From: a virus
Length of the DNA stretch: 36,091 bases
Reading direction: 5' to 3' (one strand)
IMG/VR virus record: IMGVR_UViG_3300032291_000263
Coordinates: 1-36,091 of that record
In this document: piece by piece, positions 22,884-28,614 of the stretch
Layout: every line of letters begins with the position of its first letter
Position numbering within the stretch: position 1 is the stretch's first letter
Position numbers and translations under genes: made by a program
Notes under the pieces: model-generated
Told to the model about the DNA's origin: nothing
Database searches by the model: none
The model's input: only the letters and a program-made list of their open reading frames with translations

Positions 22884-23041
22884 GACTCCTCGACCTCCGT
22901 GTCTGTGTATTCGCCCTCTAGCGGCTCAGCGTCCTTTTGCAATAGGTCATAAGCTGCATTTTCGGCATCGTCCCTGTCCTCGGCCTCGACTGTGTAATGT
23001 CTGTAAGCCTCATATTTGAATGTGACTGTGTAGGTTTTCAT
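22880..23041 (-). CDS. Small acidic protein, 53 residues, paralogue of the next gene
   Basis: The start is MKTYTVTFKYEAYRHYTVEA followed by EDRDDAENAAYDLL, and the end is very acidic (LEGEYTDTEVEES). The strand-helix motif with VEAE then D-x-A is also present, ungapped, in the adjacent 57-residue protein, so the two are likely duplicated copies. It is recalled from DpnD/PcfM-like small proteins. ATGA overlaps at both ends support both start and stop. Under 60 codons, hence easily missed. Confidence 0.7.
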   Translation of the reverse strand: MKTYTVTFKYEAYRHYTVEAEDRDDAENAAYDLLQKDAEPLEGEYTDTEVEES

Positions 23042-23211
23042 TTTGTGGCCTCCCAGATGTCTTCAATGTGCCAGTCGTCTGGGTCACATACTGTGTCGTA
23101 CACACTGCCGTCCAACTTCTTGGCGATCTCATAGGCTTCGTCTATGTTCTCGGCCTCAACCTCGGTTTCACACATGGCTGAATAAGATGCCCTTACGATG
23201 AATTTTTTCAT
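23038..23211 (-). CDS. Small acidic protein, 57 residues, paralogue of its neighbour
   Basis: The sequence is MKKFIVRASYSAMCETEVEA, then ENIDEAYEIAKKLDG and an acidic, Trp-containing end (CDPDDWHIEDIWEATK). Compared without gaps to the downstream 53-residue protein, residues 1, 2, 6, 10, 12, 18-21, 24, 26 and 30 are identical. ATGA overlaps join it to both neighbours. No function known for this small fold. Confidence 0.7.
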   Translation of the reverse strand: MKKFIVRASYSAMCETEVEAENIDEAYEIAKKLDGSVYDTVCDPDDWHIEDIWEATK

Positions 23212-23429
23212 TTTGTTCCCTTTGCGTAGTTGACGGCCTCAAGCCATAAAAGCCAAGCGTCCTCGATGTGACCCCAATAGACAATGGCGTCTCTGACGGC
23301 CTGTTGGTCTTTAAAGGTGCCCTCTTGCGTCTTGTCTTTGTTTGCAAAAAAGTACTTAACTTCTTCGTCAGGCGCGGTCGCCATGCACTTGCCATAGAAG
23401 TGCATAAAGGCTTTTTGTTGTGGTGTCAT
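23208..23429 (-). CDS. Small hypothetical protein, 73 residues
   Basis: The sequence is MTPQQKAFMHFYGKCMATAP, then EEVKYFFANKDKTQEGTFKD, with the C-terminal helix VYWGHIEDAWLLWLEAVNYA rich in Trp. The composition suggests a compact three-helix protein. Coupled by ATGA on both sides. No family with known function recognised. Confidence 0.7.
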   Translation of the reverse strand: MTPQQKAFMHFYGKCMATAPDEEVKYFFANKDKTQEGTFKDQQAVRDAIVYWGHIEDAWLLWLEAVNYAKGTK

Positions 23430-23641
23430 GCTGTGACCCTTTCAAAATGTTTCTTTGTGTCTTCGATAAATTGGGCTACTTGGTCGCAGGTGCAATCCTC
23501 GACCACCTCCCACACAGTGATGTCGTCAGCGCACCATGTGTTCTCAGGGTCGCGCAAAATGGCGATGATTTCGGCATAAGTGAGGCTGTCGGGAAAATCA
23601 GACAACCACTCATTAAGGGCAAATAATTCAGATGTTTTCAT
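23426..23641 (-). CDS. Small acidic hypothetical protein, 71 residues
   Basis: The sequence is MKTSELFALNEWLSDFPDSL, then TYAEIIAILRDPENTWCADD, continuing ITVWEVVEDCTCDQVAQFIE and ending KKHFERVTA. It is acidic in the middle, with three cysteines (one pair CTC). The WEVVED region followed by a helix resembles other small phage proteins of unknown role. It starts two bases after the previous stop. Confidence 0.7.
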   Translation of the reverse strand: MKTSELFALNEWLSDFPDSLTYAEIIAILRDPENTWCADDITVWEVVEDCTCDQVAQFIEDTKKHFERVTA

Positions 23642-23642
23642 T

Positions 23643-23975
23643 TCAATAATTCCTATAGATGATGGTGCCGGTTGATGTTTTGCCTACATAGGCGCAGTTT
23701 TCCTCAAGTGTGGCGATAACTTCCGCAATGGCCTCGTCTTCGTCCATGCCTTCGACGTCGATGCCGTATTGGTCGCGGATGCTCTCAGGGCTGTCTTCGC
23801 TGTAATCACAGCACAGCGAGACAACATCCAGTTCGATCTCCTCGCCTGTGTCCATTTCGTAGGCTTCGAGATAGTCGAACAACAGCCCGAGGGCTTCATA
23901 AGAGAATTGGTCAGCGCGCCCACAGGCGCGGAATTCGTCACGGAAACTAGATGCAGTGTCAATGGTTTGATACAT
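23643..23975 (-). CDS. Highly acidic protein of a common phage family, possible DNA mimic
   Basis: A 110-residue protein with about 27 Asp/Glu against 6 Lys/Arg, net charge near -21. The start at ATG 23975 has GGAG upstream; the longer frame to 24149 would have an Arg-rich, unrelated extension. Signature segments are RADQFSYEALGLLFDYLEAY, EIELDVVSLCCDYSED and GMDEDEAIAEVIATLEEN. The FSYE...YLE...ELDV..LCC.YSE pattern is common in phages and integrative elements, with no firm role. Its charge suggests a DNA-mimic or antirestriction function; that is an inference. Confidence 0.8.
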   Translation of the reverse strand: MYQTIDTASSFRDEFRACGRADQFSYEALGLLFDYLEAYEMDTGEEIELDVVSLCCDYSEDSPESIRDQYGIDVEGMDEDEAIAEVIATLEENCAYVGKTSTGTIIYRNY

Positions 23976-23977
23976 GA

Positions 23978-24073
23978 TTAACTCCAAAGGATGTCGAAAT
24001 AGGCGAGCGCGCCCACAGTTAATAGGATGCCGATGCACACGGCACAGGCGATGTCTAAAATTTGGTCTTTCAT
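23978..24073 (-). CDS. Mini membrane protein, 31 residues
   Basis: ATG 24073 overlaps the upstream stop (ATGA) and the frame ends two bases before the next gene's ATG. The peptide MKDQILDIACAVCIGILLTV plus 11 residues is one membrane helix with two cysteines. Tight coupling on both sides supports translation. Possible roles are a membrane anchor or an inhibitor of a host membrane protein. Confidence 0.58.
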   Translation of the reverse strand: MKDQILDIACAVCIGILLTVGALAYFDILWS

Positions 24074-24324
24074 TCAAAGATCTCCTCGACTGATATGTTG
24101 GCATTGCGTAAGGCATCAATGACAGCTTTGGGCAACGCAAACGCGCCATCGTAGTCGGTCAGGTCAAGCCGCCCATCTTCGAGGCGTTCAAACCACAGGC
24201 CGCCACCCTCGGTGCCGTCTTTGTATTCCCAAGCCCCATACATGGCAGATTCGTCAATCTCGACATTGCCAAGCTCGGGGCTTTCGCCCCAAGGGTGTAA
24301 TTTGATGTTGAATTTGTAGGACAT
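24070..24324 (-). CDS. Small acidic hypothetical protein, 84 residues
   Basis: Start ATG 24324 has GGAG upstream; the longer frame to 24354 does not. The protein reads MSYKFNIKLHPWGESPELGN, then a Trp-rich beta region (YGAWEYKDGTEGGGLWFE, LDLTDYDGAFALPKAVIDAL) and an acidic end. It seems a small beta domain followed by a helix. It overlaps the mini membrane gene by ATGA. Function unknown. Confidence 0.7.
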   Translation of the reverse strand: MSYKFNIKLHPWGESPELGNVEIDESAMYGAWEYKDGTEGGGLWFERLEDGRLDLTDYDGAFALPKAVIDALRNANISVEEIFE

Positions 24325-24326
24325 GC

Positions 24327-24545
24327 TTAATTCTCCAAGTGTTCGCGCAACCACTGGCGGGCGGTGGTTAGCTTTTTAGTGTTGAAACGTGCGACTGTGT
24401 CGCCTTCTTTGTCGGTGACCACATAAACCCACTCAGCGCGGTCGAAGGTTAGCGTATAGCCTTTATATGTGCCGTTCTTGGCCTTAGCCGCCATCTGGAT
24501 GGCTTGGTCTTGCAGTTTGTCGTAGATAGTTGAATGGGGGTTCAT
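24327..24545 (-). CDS. Small hypothetical protein, 72 residues
   Basis: The N-terminal helix IYDKLQDQAIQMAAKAKNGT is followed by a beta hairpin (GYTLTFDRAEWVYVVTDKEG) and a basic helix (KKLTTARQWLREHLEN). The helix-hairpin-helix shape with a basic end could bind nucleic acid, but no family is evident. It lies two bases after the upstream gene. Confidence 0.68.
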   Translation of the reverse strand: MNPHSTIYDKLQDQAIQMAAKAKNGTYKGYTLTFDRAEWVYVVTDKEGDTVARFNTKKLTTARQWLREHLEN

Positions 24546-24547
24546 GC

Positions 24548-24748
24548 TTAGATTTCCTCGGGTGTTGCAAAGCGGTCGAAGATGTCGCGGAATGTGGACA
24601 ACAGGCGGTCTTTGTTGCGACTGTCAGCCGCGAAATAAGCCTCAGCGATGGCGGCGGCGAAATGCCCGCCTTCCTTACGCATACGATGAGCCGCGCGGCA
24701 GTCAGCCGCCCAACGCATTTCTTGAAGGGTTTCGTAGATGTCATTCAT
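24548..24748 (-). CDS. Small helical hypothetical protein, 66 residues
   Basis: The sequence is MNDIYETLQEMRWAADCRAA, then HRMRKEGGHFAAAIAEAYFA and a helix DRLLSTFRDIFDRFATPEEI. It is all helical, with an Arg/His-rich middle, and looks like a small three-helix bundle. Coupled by ATGA to the gene before it. No family with known role. Confidence 0.68.
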   Translation of the reverse strand: MNDIYETLQEMRWAADCRAAHRMRKEGGHFAAAIAEAYFAADSRNKDRLLSTFRDIFDRFATPEEI

Positions 24749-24951
24749 GCTGTCTGCTCCTTTTGGTTAAGTGTTGCGAATTCGGTCAGGGTGACTAGGC
24801 GCACATTTTTGTCGTCAATGCGCCATCCCTTGGCGCGGGCGAATCGGATGGCTTGCATGAATGTGCAGGGCACAGTTACATCCCGCCATGTGCTGTTGTA
24901 GTCTTCAAACAGCACAATCAAATAGTCTTTTTTCCAAGCTGTGTTTTTCAT
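24745..24951 (-). CDS. Small hypothetical protein, 68 residues
   Basis: The sequence begins MKNTAWKKDYLIVLFEDYNS and continues TWRDVTVPCTFMQAIRFARA, then a basic turn (KGWRIDDKNVRLVTL) and an acidic/Gln end. The first half may be a strand-helix unit like its neighbours. GGAG is five bases upstream of ATG 24951, in a leader identical to that of the 41-residue gene upstream. Confidence 0.68.
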   Translation of the reverse strand: MKNTAWKKDYLIVLFEDYNSTWRDVTVPCTFMQAIRFARAKGWRIDDKNVRLVTLTEFATLNQKEQTA

Positions 24952-24960
24952 GTCGTCTCC

Positions 24961-25086
24961 TTAACGATAGAAATAAAGGGCGGCGTTTTGTTCTGCATCT
25001 CGAGCAGTGGCGCCCCAATACTTACGGCCTGTAATGTAGCCAGTGACATACCAAAGTTTTGTTTCTGAGCATTGTGTTAGTTTCAT
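24961..25086 (-). CDS. Small hypothetical protein, 41 residues
   Basis: ATG 25086 follows GGAGACGAC. The peptide reads MKLTQCSETKLWYVTGYITG, then RKYWGATARDAEQNAALYFY and Arg. The two-strand plus helix layout matches other strand-helix proteins of this operon, only shorter. The bases from the stop of the preceding gene through its own start (TAAGGAGACGACATG) recur exactly at the following gene. Confidence 0.62.
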   Translation of the reverse strand: MKLTQCSETKLWYVTGYITGRKYWGATARDAEQNAALYFYR

Positions 25087-25095
25087 GTCGTCTCC

Positions 25096-25290
25096 TTAAT
25101 AGTCAAAACCAATATAAACAACAGTCGTGCCTTTCAACTGCAAGCCATTGCCCCAACAGTCGAGCATGTCGCGGCAGTCATACTTCTTGGCTTCTCGGTT
25201 GTATTCGGTGCGCTGATAAACCTTGTTTGCGTCAGGCTTGCGCTTGAAAAATTCGCCCTTTGGCAAGTCTTTAATGAGTGCTGTTTGCAT
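25096..25290 (-). CDS. First gene of the leftward early operon, 64 residues
   Basis: The protein begins MQTALIKDLPKGEFFKRKPD, continues KVYQRTEYNREAKKYDCRDM, and ends TTVVYIGFDY, a small basic beta-rich protein. The block LPKGEFFKRKPDANKVYQR recalls a small phage family of unknown function. Ribosome site AAAGGAAACATC precedes ATG 25290. It lies about 50 bases downstream of a strong predicted promoter, so it should be among the first proteins made after infection. Confidence 0.72.
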   Translation of the reverse strand: MQTALIKDLPKGEFFKRKPDANKVYQRTEYNREAKKYDCRDMLDCWGNGLQLKGTTVVYIGFDY

Positions 25291-25314
25291 GATGTTTCCT
25301 TTAGGTTAGGTTTT

Positions 25315-25335
25315 ATCGACTGTTTTTGTGTCGAT
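25315..25335. promoter_or_regulatory. Inverted repeat in the early-operon leader
   Basis: ATCGAC (25315-25320) and GTCGAT (25330-25335) form a perfect 6-bp inverted repeat with a 9-nt spacer. It lies between the predicted -10 box and the first gene of the leftward operon, where a repressor could bind or an mRNA hairpin form. Confidence 0.42.
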
Positions 25336-25340
25336 GAGAA

Positions 25341-25369
25341 ATTATAGGTTATGTATATACACTACACAA
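25341..25369 (-). promoter_or_regulatory. Sigma-70 promoter of the leftward operon
   Basis: On the minus strand, TTGTGT (25364-25369) and a perfect TATAAT (25341-25346) are 17 bp apart. A 10-bp palindrome TGTATATACA (25352-25361) lies between them, in the position of an operator. Downstream begins the operon of small genes 25290-21767. Just upstream, ACCTTTTT/AAAAAGGT (25371-25388) is another inverted repeat with a 2-nt spacer. Confidence 0.72.
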
Positions 25370-25500
25370 TACCTTTTTGAAAAAAGGTCAATTTGTGGAC
25401 AATGTGGATAAATGTGTGGGCTACAAATTGACCACTGTATGACCCACGCGCGAACCTAGCAACGATGCGGTCTGCGAGGGTTTGTGGACAATGTGGACAA

Positions 25501-25551
25501 TATATTTATATAAACTAAGAAAAAATAAACTACTGTATATATAGACAGTAG
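25501..25551. other. AT-rich tract, candidate DNA-unwinding element
   Basis: Nearly all A/T from 25501 to 25545, starting right after a tandem pair of boxes at 25483-25500. It ends in a hairpin with a 7-bp stem (CTACTGT/ACAGTAG, 25530-25551). Such tracts melt first at DnaA-type origins. Confidence 0.55.
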
Positions 25552-25797
25552 GGTAATCACCTACGCTCGTCCGCCACTAATTTAAAATCGACGTCCACAT
25601 TGTCCACATTGTCCACAAATCCCCGCGCAGGGAATTCCCACGCAAAGAAAAAGCCGGAACAAAAGAAACGCATTTAAACGCGTTTTGAGCCGTTTTCTGC
25701 GTTTTGCAGGCTAACCCCTTAGCCAAAGTTGTCCACACTGCAAGTGCTACTTATCCACAGTTTCAAGTCTTATATAAGACTGAAACCTGTGCATAAC

Positions 25798-25908
25798 TGA
25801 TACCCCTCGGGGTTTGTTATCCACAGCCTGTGCATAACTTGTGGACAAGTTGGACAATGTAAAAACTGATTGTCCACATTGTCCACACTCCTACTGGTAG
25901 GGGTATCA
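25798..25908. repeat. 10-bp inverted repeats bracketing origin boxes
   Basis: TGATACCCCT (25798-25807) and AGGGGTATCA (25899-25908) are perfect inverted copies. Between them are two TTATNCACA boxes, one inverted and two direct TTGTCCACA boxes. Two short hairpins overlap the arms: ACCCC/GGGGT (25802-25813) and CCTAC/GTAGG (25890-25901). Cruciform formation is possible. Confidence 0.55.
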
Positions 25909-25977
25909 ACTAAAAACTAGTTGTCCACATTGTCCACATGACCCACAGGCAAAGACCCTGCAAACATTGTGGCCATG

Positions 25978-26010
25978 CGGCAAAAATTGCCGAGGGGGAG
26001 GGGGTAGGGC
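25978..26010. other. Hairpin plus G-rich tract before small terminase
   Basis: CGGCAA/TTGCCG (25978-25992, 3-nt loop) is followed by two G5 runs and a G3 run. This lies between the origin boxes and the terminase genes; the bases from here to 26112 hold only a T/A-rich stretch (26050-26080), which may carry the rightward promoter, with no clear -35/-10 pair. Candidate packaging or replication-fork barrier site, unproven. Confidence 0.4.
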
Positions 26011-26112
26011 CGAGCGCAAAGGGCCAGCAAAAACGTAGCGTTCACGAACAATTTTTATTTTTAAATTTTTTGTTGTAAACTCACAACCACTCGCAAACGC
26101 GCAGGAGAACAC

Positions 26113-26562
26113 ATGTTCCATTCGATTCCATTTACACCGCGCAAGGTCGAAGCGACAGAGTCGCGCTTGAAGGCGATATATGATGCGGCCAAGCTGGGCC
26201 TCAAGGGAGATGCCTTAGCCTTAGCGGCGGGCATGCTGCCTATTGAATACAGACAACTCACGCAACTTGACCCTGTGGTGGAACTCGCCGCGCAGAAGGG
26301 CAAAGCGGATGGTGAGATAGAGTTGTCTCGCACACTACATACGGCGGCCCTCAACGGCGACGCCAAGGCAGCGTTAGAAATCCTCAAACATCAACACGGC
26401 TGGGTGGCCAAGCAGGCCATATCTGTCGAGGTCGATCAGCGCATCTCCATCACTGGCGCGCTGGCCGAAGCGCAAAAGCGTGCCCTCGAGGTACTGGATG
26501 TGGAAGACGCCCAAGTAATAGAACCATCGGTACAACATGCAATCGACCATATACAGCGCTGA
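26113..26562 (+). CDS. Terminase small subunit
   Basis: A 149-residue helical protein directly before the large terminase. The N-terminus reads like a helix-turn-helix DNA-binding region (RLKAIYDAAKLGLKGDALAL, then AAGMLPIEYRQLTQLDPVVE), followed by an oligomerisation helix (TAALNGDAKAALEILKHQHG) and a C-terminal tail. Terminase small subunits recognise the packaging site and bring in the large subunit. The start at ATG 26113 has CAGGAGAAC upstream. It overlaps the large-subunit gene by 26 bases. Sequence of this family varies greatly, so position carries much of the weight. Confidence 0.78.
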   Translation: MFHSIPFTPRKVEATESRLKAIYDAAKLGLKGDALALAAGMLPIEYRQLTQLDPVVELAAQKGKADGEIELSRTLHTAALNGDAKAALEILKHQHGWVAKQAISVEVDQRISITGALAEAQKRALEVLDVEDAQVIEPSVQHAIDHIQR

Positions 26563-28063
26563 AGACGAACAGGAACTCATGGCGCGACTGTGGGCGCCAG
26601 CAATCAAGGACAACCCTTTGGCGTTTGTAATGTTTGCATTTCCTTGGGGTCAGTCTGGCACACCGCTAGAACATTTCAAAGGCCCACGCAAATGGCAGCG
26701 TGAGGTGCTGACGCATATTGCCGACCACATCACCCAGAACAAAGGCCAGCTAGACTTCAACACCCTACGCCACGCTGTCTCATCTGGCCGTGGTATTGGC
26801 AAGTCAGCGTTAGTGTCATGGATCACGATCTGGATGCTCACGACCAGAATAGGCTCGACGACCATCATTTCGGCCAACAGTGAGTCACAGCTCAGAAGTG
26901 TCACATGGGCCGAGATTACCAAGTGGCTGGCGATGGCGCTTAACAGCCACTGGTTTGAGGTGTCGGCAACCAGGCTGATGCCCGCCAAGTGGCTCACGGA
27001 ATTGGTCGAGCGTGATCTTAAGAAGGGCACACGCTACTGGGGCGTCGAGGGACGGCTGTGGTCAGCGGAGAATCCCGACGCTTACGCTGGTGTCCACAAC
27101 TTTGACGGTGTGCTAGTCGTGTTTGACGAGGCGTCTGGTATTGACGACAGCATCTGGGCAGTGACAAGTGGATTCTTTACCGAGAACACACCCAACAGAT
27201 TCTGGATGGCGTTCAGTAACCCACGGCGCAACACTGGGTACTTCTACGAAGCGTTCAACAGCAAACGGGAGTTCTGGACTACAAAAGTAGTTGACGCCAG
27301 AACAGTTGAAGGGACGGACAAGCAGGTTTACCAGCAGATTATTGACGAATACGGCGCTGACTCATCACAGGCGCACGTCGAGGTGTACGGTCAGTTTCCG
27401 TCCGAGGGCGACGATCAGTTCATATCGGCAAGTTTGGTAGATGAGGCGATGAAGCGGCCTAAATATCAAGACCAATCAGCCCCTATTGTGATTGGTGTTG
27501 ACCCCGCCCGCTTTGGCGCGGATGCAACAGTTATTGCTGTCAGGCAGGGGCGGGACATTATTGCCATTCAGCGCCACAGGGGCGACGACACAATGACTGT
27601 CGTTGGCCATGTAATTGAGGCGATTGAGGAATACAAGCCTGCATTGGTCGTGATCGACGAAGGTGGGCTTGGGGCTGGTATTGTGGATCGCTTGAAAGAG
27701 CAAAGGTACAAAATCAAAGGTGTCAACTTTGGCAATAAATCATCAAATCCGGTCATGTATGGCAATAAAAGGGCCGAAATGTGGGGCAAAATGAAGGATT
27801 GGCTGAAAACTGCTTCAATCCCGCTTGACAGGTTTCTTAAAACTGATTTAATTTCGCCTATGATGAAGCCCGACTCCAAAGGGACTATCTTTTTGGAGTC
27901 GAAAAAGGACATGAAGGCACGCGGATTGGCCTCGCCTGACGCGGCTGACGCTATTTGCGTCACGTTTGCCTTCCCAGTAGCCCACCGTGAGGCGCGTGAA
28001 TCCACGCAGCGCCGCACGTACAATGGCAGAGGCGTGGTTGCAACTTCTTGGATGGGATCGTAA
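26537..28063 (+). CDS. Terminase large subunit, ATPase and nuclease
   Basis: A 508-residue packaging motor. The ATPase shows GRGIGKSALVSW (Walker A variant, residues about 84-95), VLVVFDEASG (Walker B with the catalytic Glu) and the coupling motif region WMAFSNPRRNTGYF. The nuclease domain, RNase H-like, has IVIGVDPARFGAD, LVVIDEGGLGAG and SPDAADAICVTF with the metal-binding Asp residues in their usual spacing. It cuts concatemeric DNA and drives it through the portal. The stop shares bases with the next ATG (TAATG). Closest type by feel is the Terminase_6 group. Confidence 0.92.
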   Translation: MQSTIYSAEDEQELMARLWAPAIKDNPLAFVMFAFPWGQSGTPLEHFKGPRKWQREVLTHIADHITQNKGQLDFNTLRHAVSSGRGIGKSALVSWITIWMLTTRIGSTTIISANSESQLRSVTWAEITKWLAMALNSHWFEVSATRLMPAKWLTELVERDLKKGTRYWGVEGRLWSAENPDAYAGVHNFDGVLVVFDEASGIDDSIWAVTSGFFTENTPNRFWMAFSNPRRNTGYFYEAFNSKREFWTTKVVDARTVEGTDKQVYQQIIDEYGADSSQAHVEVYGQFPSEGDDQFISASLVDEAMKRPKYQDQSAPIVIGVDPARFGADATVIAVRQGRDIIAIQRHRGDDTMTVVGHVIEAIEEYKPALVVIDEGGLGAGIVDRLKEQRYKIKGVNFGNKSSNPVMYGNKRAEMWGKMKDWLKTASIPLDRFLKTDLISPMMKPDSKGTIFLESKKDMKARGLASPDAADAICVTFAFPVAHREARESTQRRTYNGRGVVATSWMGS

Positions 28064-28320
28064 TGGCTAAAAAGAGTGTGTCTCTCAGCGTTGGTCGCGG
28101 TGAGAAGTTGCCGGTCAGCAAAGGTGCTGGTTTGACGGCCAAAGGACGCGAGAAGTACAATGCCGCAACGGGTTCTAACTTGAAGGCGCCAGCGCCTAAC
28201 CCCAAGACCAAGGCAGATCAGGGGCGCAAGGATTCATTTTGTGCAAGAATGGGCGCAGTAGCGGCCAACGCCAAAGATGGCGAACGCGCTAAAGCAGCTC
28301 TTAAACGATGGAAGTGTTGA
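28063..28320 (+). CDS. Small Lys/Ala-rich protein (DUF6321-like)
   Basis: An 85-residue basic protein. The block GLTAKGREKYNAATGSNLKA and the later RKDSFCARMGAVAANAKDG with the end ALKRWKC are a recognisable phage family, recalled as DUF6321. I start it at ATG 28063 (TAATG with the terminase stop), not at the TTG at 28048. It may act in packaging or associate with DNA, since it is basic and lies between the terminase and portal in many phages. Function unknown. Confidence 0.78.
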   Translation: MAKKSVSLSVGRGEKLPVSKGAGLTAKGREKYNAATGSNLKAPAPNPKTKADQGRKDSFCARMGAVAANAKDGERAKAALKRWKC

Positions 28321-28321
28321 T

Positions 28322-28474
28322 ATGGCTACCAAACCCGGCTTATATGCCAATATCCATGCAAAACGTGAGCGCATAGCCGCTGGCAGCAAAGAGAAAATGC
28401 GCCAGCCAGGCGACAAGGGCGCGCCGACTGCCAAAGCGTTTAAAGAATCTGCCAAAACAGCGAAGAAGAAATAA
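28322..28474 (+). CDS. Small Lys-rich protein, 50 residues
   Basis: The sequence is [20 protein letters not shown], then [20 protein letters not shown] and a run of Lys/Ala to the end. This [13 protein letters not shown]...GS.EKM..PG..GAPTA style recurs next to DUF6321-like genes in phages. It is highly basic and lacks acidic patches, so it could bind DNA or capsid interior. The start at 28322 is one base after the previous stop; longer frames are less likely. Confidence 0.75.
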   Translation: MATKPGLYANIHAKRERIAAGSKEKMRQPGDKGAPTAKAFKESAKTAKKK

Positions 28475-28476
28475 TC

Positions 28477-28614
28477 ATGCCACTGGTTAAATCAAAATCA
28501 CCCGAAGCCTTTCGCAAGAACGTCAAAGCTGAAGTCAAAGCTGGCAAGCCCGTCAAGCAGGCCGTGGCCATCGCGTATTCAGTCAAACGTGAAGCAGAAA
28601 AGAAGAAAAAATAA
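28477..28614 (+). CDS. Small Lys-rich protein, 45 residues (DUF6496-like)
   Basis: The sequence is [20 protein letters not shown], then [20 protein letters not shown] and EKKKK. The pattern N-x-(K/R)-x-E-(V/I)-x-A-G-x-P-x-K-Q-A-V-A-I-A is a well-known small phage motif (DUF6496-like). The stop overlaps the portal start (TAATG). Too short for many gene finders. Together with the two genes before it, it forms a trio of basic mini-proteins at the packaging/portal junction. Confidence 0.75.
   Translation: MPLVKSKSPEAFRKNVKAEVKAGKPVKQAVAIAYSVKREAEKKKK

Larger units (their letters stand above)
25394..25938. other. Probable replication origin: array of DnaA-box-like 9-mers
   Basis: This fills most of the only long gene-free stretch (25291-26112). 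Five 9-mers match TTATNCACA exactly: 25403(-), 25751(+), 25788(-), 25817(+), 25829(-). Eleven match TTGTCCACA: 25394(-), 25483(-), 25492(-), 25600, 25609, 25729, 25840(-), 25870, 25879, 25921 and 25930. Five pairs abut with no gap. Near-copies are at 25591 and 25849. Between arrays lie an AT-rich stretch, a 16-bp palindrome (25766-25781), a 10-bp palindrome AAACGCGTTT (25676-25685) and three CGTTTT copies at 9-10 bp spacing (25681-25705). DnaA-box clusters plus an AT-rich tract are the usual form of a DnaA-type origin. Confidence 0.78.

Noticed and set aside
25394-25938. CRISPR-like array
   Set aside because: The repeats are 9 bp, often abutting, in both orientations and at irregular distance. 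There are no spacers of constant length and no cas genes.
26001-26033. Canonical G-quadruplex
   Set aside because: The last loop is about 11 bases, longer than the usual limit of seven, so only a weak or two-layer structure is likely.
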